DNA from: Pratylenchus scribneri | Lineage: Eukaryota > Nematoda > Chromadorea > Rhabditida > Pratylenchidae | DNA length: 64,000 nt | NCBI GenBank assembly: GCA_030063045.1 | Contig: JAQSEB010000042.1 | Span: 2,666,001 to 2,730,000, forward strand | Reading direction: 5' to 3' | Shown here: positions 60,594 through 64,000 of the stretch, in pieces | How the letters are laid out: each line of letters opens with the position of its first letter | How positions within the stretch are numbered: position 1 is the first letter of the stretch | Program-made: the position numbers and the translations under genes | The notes under the pieces: model-generated | What the model was told of the DNA's origin: nothing | Seen by the model: the letters and a program-made list of their open reading frames with translations, nothing else | The model's database searches: none

Positions 60594-63500
60594 ATGAGTG
60601 TTCATTTTCATCTGTGTTTGGGGAAAGGGTGTCTGACTGGGGTAAAATTGCGTGGTGCCAATTGCCATCCAGCAGTTAATTATCGCCCCGGGCAACGTTG
60701 CGTGGGTAATAGGTGGCCGGGGGAATAAAATTGAATAGAATGAGTGAACATAATGGATGGATGGATGGGGAAGCCGCCAATTGGCCGAGCATAATATTGG
60801 CGGCAGCCGCCTCACCCCAAATTCCCTTCCTCTTCCTTTCGGCTTATGCAAATCGGTGGCATTGGCCAAACCCTTCTCAAAGTGAATCCGTCCATTTTCC
60901 CTCATTCAAATTGCCTTTCCTAAACACATTTTGTCCATTCAAATTCGCCAATCGCAGCCATTTTGGAGCCCACTTCGCCTTCCCAATTTCCGGCTGATCG
61001 GCCCATGTGGCGAAGCTATGCGGCCGGTCAAAGCACATTTAAGGCGAAAAGGTTGGTCAATAAAATTAGGGGATTTTTTTATTTACTCAAATTTTCTAAA
61101 TGGCTCATTATAAAATGTGGTAATTTTTCGTATAAAATGAATGGATGGATGCAAAATCCATTATTTACCTATTAGTGGGAATATTGTTTTGTCTTTGTGT
61201 TAAAATAATGAATGAATAAATTGGAGGAGGGAATCCATCCGCCCATTCCATTCCATGCCCTCCAGGGACATTCCCCTTCCATTGGCCAAAACGCATGGAT
61301 AAATTATCTTCCCAGCATTTTTTGTCTATTCCCAAATCCTCATCCCATCTTTTTCCTTCCAATTTCCTTCTCACATATTTTCCCACTTCTTTTGTTCATT
61401 TCCTGCCTTTGCCATCGGTAGGCCGGTTGTCTTGGCAATAAAATGAACAAAAAGGCCACTCAATTTGCGTGTAATTCTCGCGCAATTTGGCCTCCCTTCC
61501 ATCCAAATTCCATATCCATTTTCTCCCCAATTTTTTTGATGTTCTTTCCATTTTTATTTTCCGTTCACCTTTTTCCCAACATTTCCACAAATTTTCGTCA
61601 TTTTTGCACTTTTCTCACGTCAATCCCCCTCCCACCTATCCTTTTTTTGCGCACTCCACCAATTCCACAAGAACCACCTAATTGGCATTTCATTCCAACA
61701 AAATTTGACTATCCTCTCCCCGGAGGACATTGAAATATTATTTTGACAGCCAATCACCCAATTCCCCTCTCCCTCCACTCCACTTCCGCAATTAGTTCTC
61801 CCATCCGACAATACCCGTCTATTCCTATTTTCCTATTTAATGGTCGGCACATGATGGCCCCAATGGCAATTTCCCTTCTGAATCCTTTTTTCATTTCATT
61901 TTCCACATTTCCTTCAATCCATCTTTTAAAGGAAGAACACCGCATCTGGCCATTCGCCCGATTCTCAACAACAACTTGCCAATTCAAATCAACTTCGTCG
62001 CCGTTCTTCCTCACTTTCTTCATCGTTGGAAGAATTTCGGGTTAGCACAAGTCATCAAAAAAGCCAACAAAAAGTTGAAGAAAACACTAATAAGGGGGAC
62101 GAAAAGGAGGAAGAAGAAGAGGAGGAGGAGGAGGAAGGAATTGTTTTGCAACAATTCAAAACACGTTCATCCTCAATTTTTATTGACCCAACAACCCCGG
62201 CGGCCTATCCACCACCACCACAAAGGGCCCTCCATTCGGCAGCCGCATTCATCCCACGCAAACCGAGCCCATCTTCTCCTGCCGATTCACTCCTTTTAAG
62301 TCCTCCGATTGAGGCTTTTGAAAGGTTGAAAACTCCTCCATTGGGAGAAATGCCACCGGTCAAAGACAATGCCGCCACCGGCAGATCGGCCAACATAAAT
62401 GGACGATTTCGATCCGGCTCAACAACCAATAATAATAATAATAACAATAATAATATGGATGGAAAGGTGGCCGGAATGACAATATTCCCCTCAAATTTGA
62501 TATATTTTCAGCCCACGGCAAATATGTTCGAGAAAGATTCCCGTTCGGATCGACCTCCCCCACAAATGCCAACCACCGATGGAATTGAGGCATTTTGAGG
62601 GATTGATTTACCAATACAAAATGATATATTTTATAGTATCCCCGTGCCGCCTCATGGAGTTCGTCCACTGTGGCCGAAATAATGCGAGACCCAATTGGTA
62701 GAAGCATCCAAACATAAATAGGAATAAATGCACATTTCTCCATTTTTTAGGCCGTCAAGTTTTTCGATGTTTTTTGCACGAATCTTTGGCCGAAGAAAAT
62801 TTGCTATTTGTGGAGGAAGTGGAAAAGATGAAGAAGGAAAAGCAGCCGGAAAAAATTCGACAAGGGATTAAAAGCCTACTTGAACGTTATGGCCAATTCA
62901 TCAATTTGAGCAGTGTGGCAATGAGTGTGGGTGAATGGGAGGGGGAAACATTATTGTGATTGGCAATTTGTGCAGAAATTGAGGGAGGCAACCAAATCAG
63001 AAGTGCCAGACCCAAAAGCATTGGAATTGGCTCACAAAGTATTTCTTTCCACTAATTTGCATTTGATGGATTCCCCAATTAAATTCCCCAAAGGAAATTT
63101 ACAAATTGTTGGAAAATGATCAATTCCCTCGATTCCGCCGTTCCAAACTTTATCTTGGCTTTTTGGAACAATTATTGCCACGTTCATACGCAGAACGATG
63201 GATGACCTCATTCGATGCCCTACTTGGCAATCAAGTTGGACGCCATCATTTCAGGTCATCATTCGCCCTAATCATCAATTCATTTCAACCATCCAAAATT
63301 GCAGGCAATTCTTATTCAGCGTGCATGCCGAAGAGAATTTACGCTTCTGGGAATCGGTCATTGAATTTCGTCAATTGAAGAATAAATCCATAGCCATGTT
63401 GAATATGGGCCGGACAATCCAACAACAATTCCTTCGTGAAGGCGCACATAATGAAGTAGCCAAAATAATAATTTCCTTTTTCCATTCATTCATTTTTACC

Positions 63501-63740
63501 ATTTCCTCATTCACAACAGGTTTTCCTTCCTTTTGGTTTACGTCAACGCGTTGAAAAGCGAATCCGTGCCAAGGATGTAGATGAAACACTTTTTGATGAT
63601 GCGGTCAAACATGTTGAGCAAATCCTCAAGAATGATCCCTACGTTCGATTTATCAATTCAAAGGTGAAAATGGGGGAATAAATTATATGCAAAGTTGCCT
63701 TTTTCAGGATTACAATGATCTTCTGGCAAAATTGCATTGA
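60594..63740 (+). CDS. protein with two tandem RGS domains (RGS-3 type)
   Basis: RGS domains speed GTP hydrolysis by G-alpha subunits. The first RGS domain begins RQVFRCFLHESLAEENLLFV, continues LERYGQFINLSSVAM and LENDQFPRFRRSKLYLGFLE. The second reads SFDALLGNQVGRHHF, RQFLFSVHAEENLRFWESVI, FLREGAHNEV and VRFINSKDY, ending LLAKLH at TGA 63738-63740. Two RGS domains in one protein recall nematode RGS-3. Upstream exons are low complexity: SPSQFPADRPMWRSYAAGQS, a poly-Glu run, a Pro-rich part and an Asn run. A GC-AG intron (62590-62636) joins the disordered part to YPRAASW. The 5' end is uncertain: ATG 60594 is only one candidate. Confidence 0.78.
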
Positions 63741-64000
63741 ATGATGAATTTATCCAATCAATCAATTATCTTTCTATTTTCAAAGTCCATATCCCATCCC
63801 CTCGTTAATTCGCTCATTTTCATGGCAAATATCCCCCAATTATTTTCCCATGCTATTCCAATTATATTGATCTCGGTCTAATTTGTTTTCTAATAAATGC
63901 GTATCGAAGTCGAAGGATTAAATTTTATTCTGTGGTCGTCTATTTCCTAAAGTGCAAATTGTTTCATAAAAAAAATGAGGAATTGGTTTGATATTATGAG

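Overview
This is nuclear DNA from a nematode. The genes are small and compact and are split by many short A/T-rich introns of about 40-60 nt. The identifiable proteins are animal proteins in nematode style: a CK1/TTBK-type kinase, PQ-loop LAAT-1, two RGS domains in one protein, a DCC/UNC-40-type receptor and a secreted heme peroxidase. At least six introns must use GC-AG borders. As I recall, GC-AG introns are unusually common in cyst nematodes (Globodera/Heterodera), so I lean to a plant-parasitic tylenchid. The phylum is secure; the genus is inference.

Layout. 0.4-2.1 kb: kinase (-). 2.7-7.4 kb: histone mRNA stem-loop binding protein, then EMC1 (+). 7.9 kb: small coiled-coil gene (-). 9.0-11.1 kb: aldehyde dehydrogenase of the succinate-semialdehyde type (-), divergent from PGAP1 (+, 11.4-14.1). 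14.1-16.7 kb: a tight minus-strand series, transcribed RPL36A, LSm4, PEX13. 16.8-21.2 kb is repeat-rich: two TIR elements, a tRNA-like fragment, a 1-kb 36-bp satellite and a paralogue of the coiled-coil gene. 21.3-23.0 kb: unrecognised gene. 23.6-24.9 kb: calcyphosine-like EF-hand gene broken by a hAT-type MITE. 25.5-33.1 kb: one large gene encoding a secreted protein with two heme-peroxidase domains and a C-terminal cysteine module. The first peroxidase domain has lost its heme and catalytic residues; the second keeps them.

33.3-41.7 kb alternates: LAAT-1 (-), MARVEL protein A (+), TRMT10 (-), ELAC2/tRNase Z (-), MARVEL protein B (+, broken by another hAT-type MITE). TRMT10 and ELAC2 both act in tRNA maturation and sit 162 bp apart on one strand; one ELAC2 intron holds a tRNA-like sequence. 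41.9-48.4 kb: a peptide transporter and a nucleoporin-like low-complexity protein that share a homologous exon pair. 48.9-52.6 kb: a shortened DCC/neogenin-like receptor without Ig domains. 52.6-58.0 kb: no gene recognised; it holds a 26-bp minisatellite matching one inside the peroxidase gene, and several poly-C tracts. 58.0-60.4 kb: F-box/leucine-rich protein. 60.6-63.7 kb: protein with two RGS domains.

The strongest leads are the dead-plus-live tandem peroxidase, the mini-DCC, two coding exons cut by hAT MITEs with exact 8-bp target duplications, a MITE with a perfect 63-bp TIR and 9-bp target duplication, the 96-residue coiled-coil pair whose flanks look better conserved than its coding sequence, and the GC-AG introns. 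All gene models were built by eye from open frames, splice signals and family resemblance; none is checked against transcripts.
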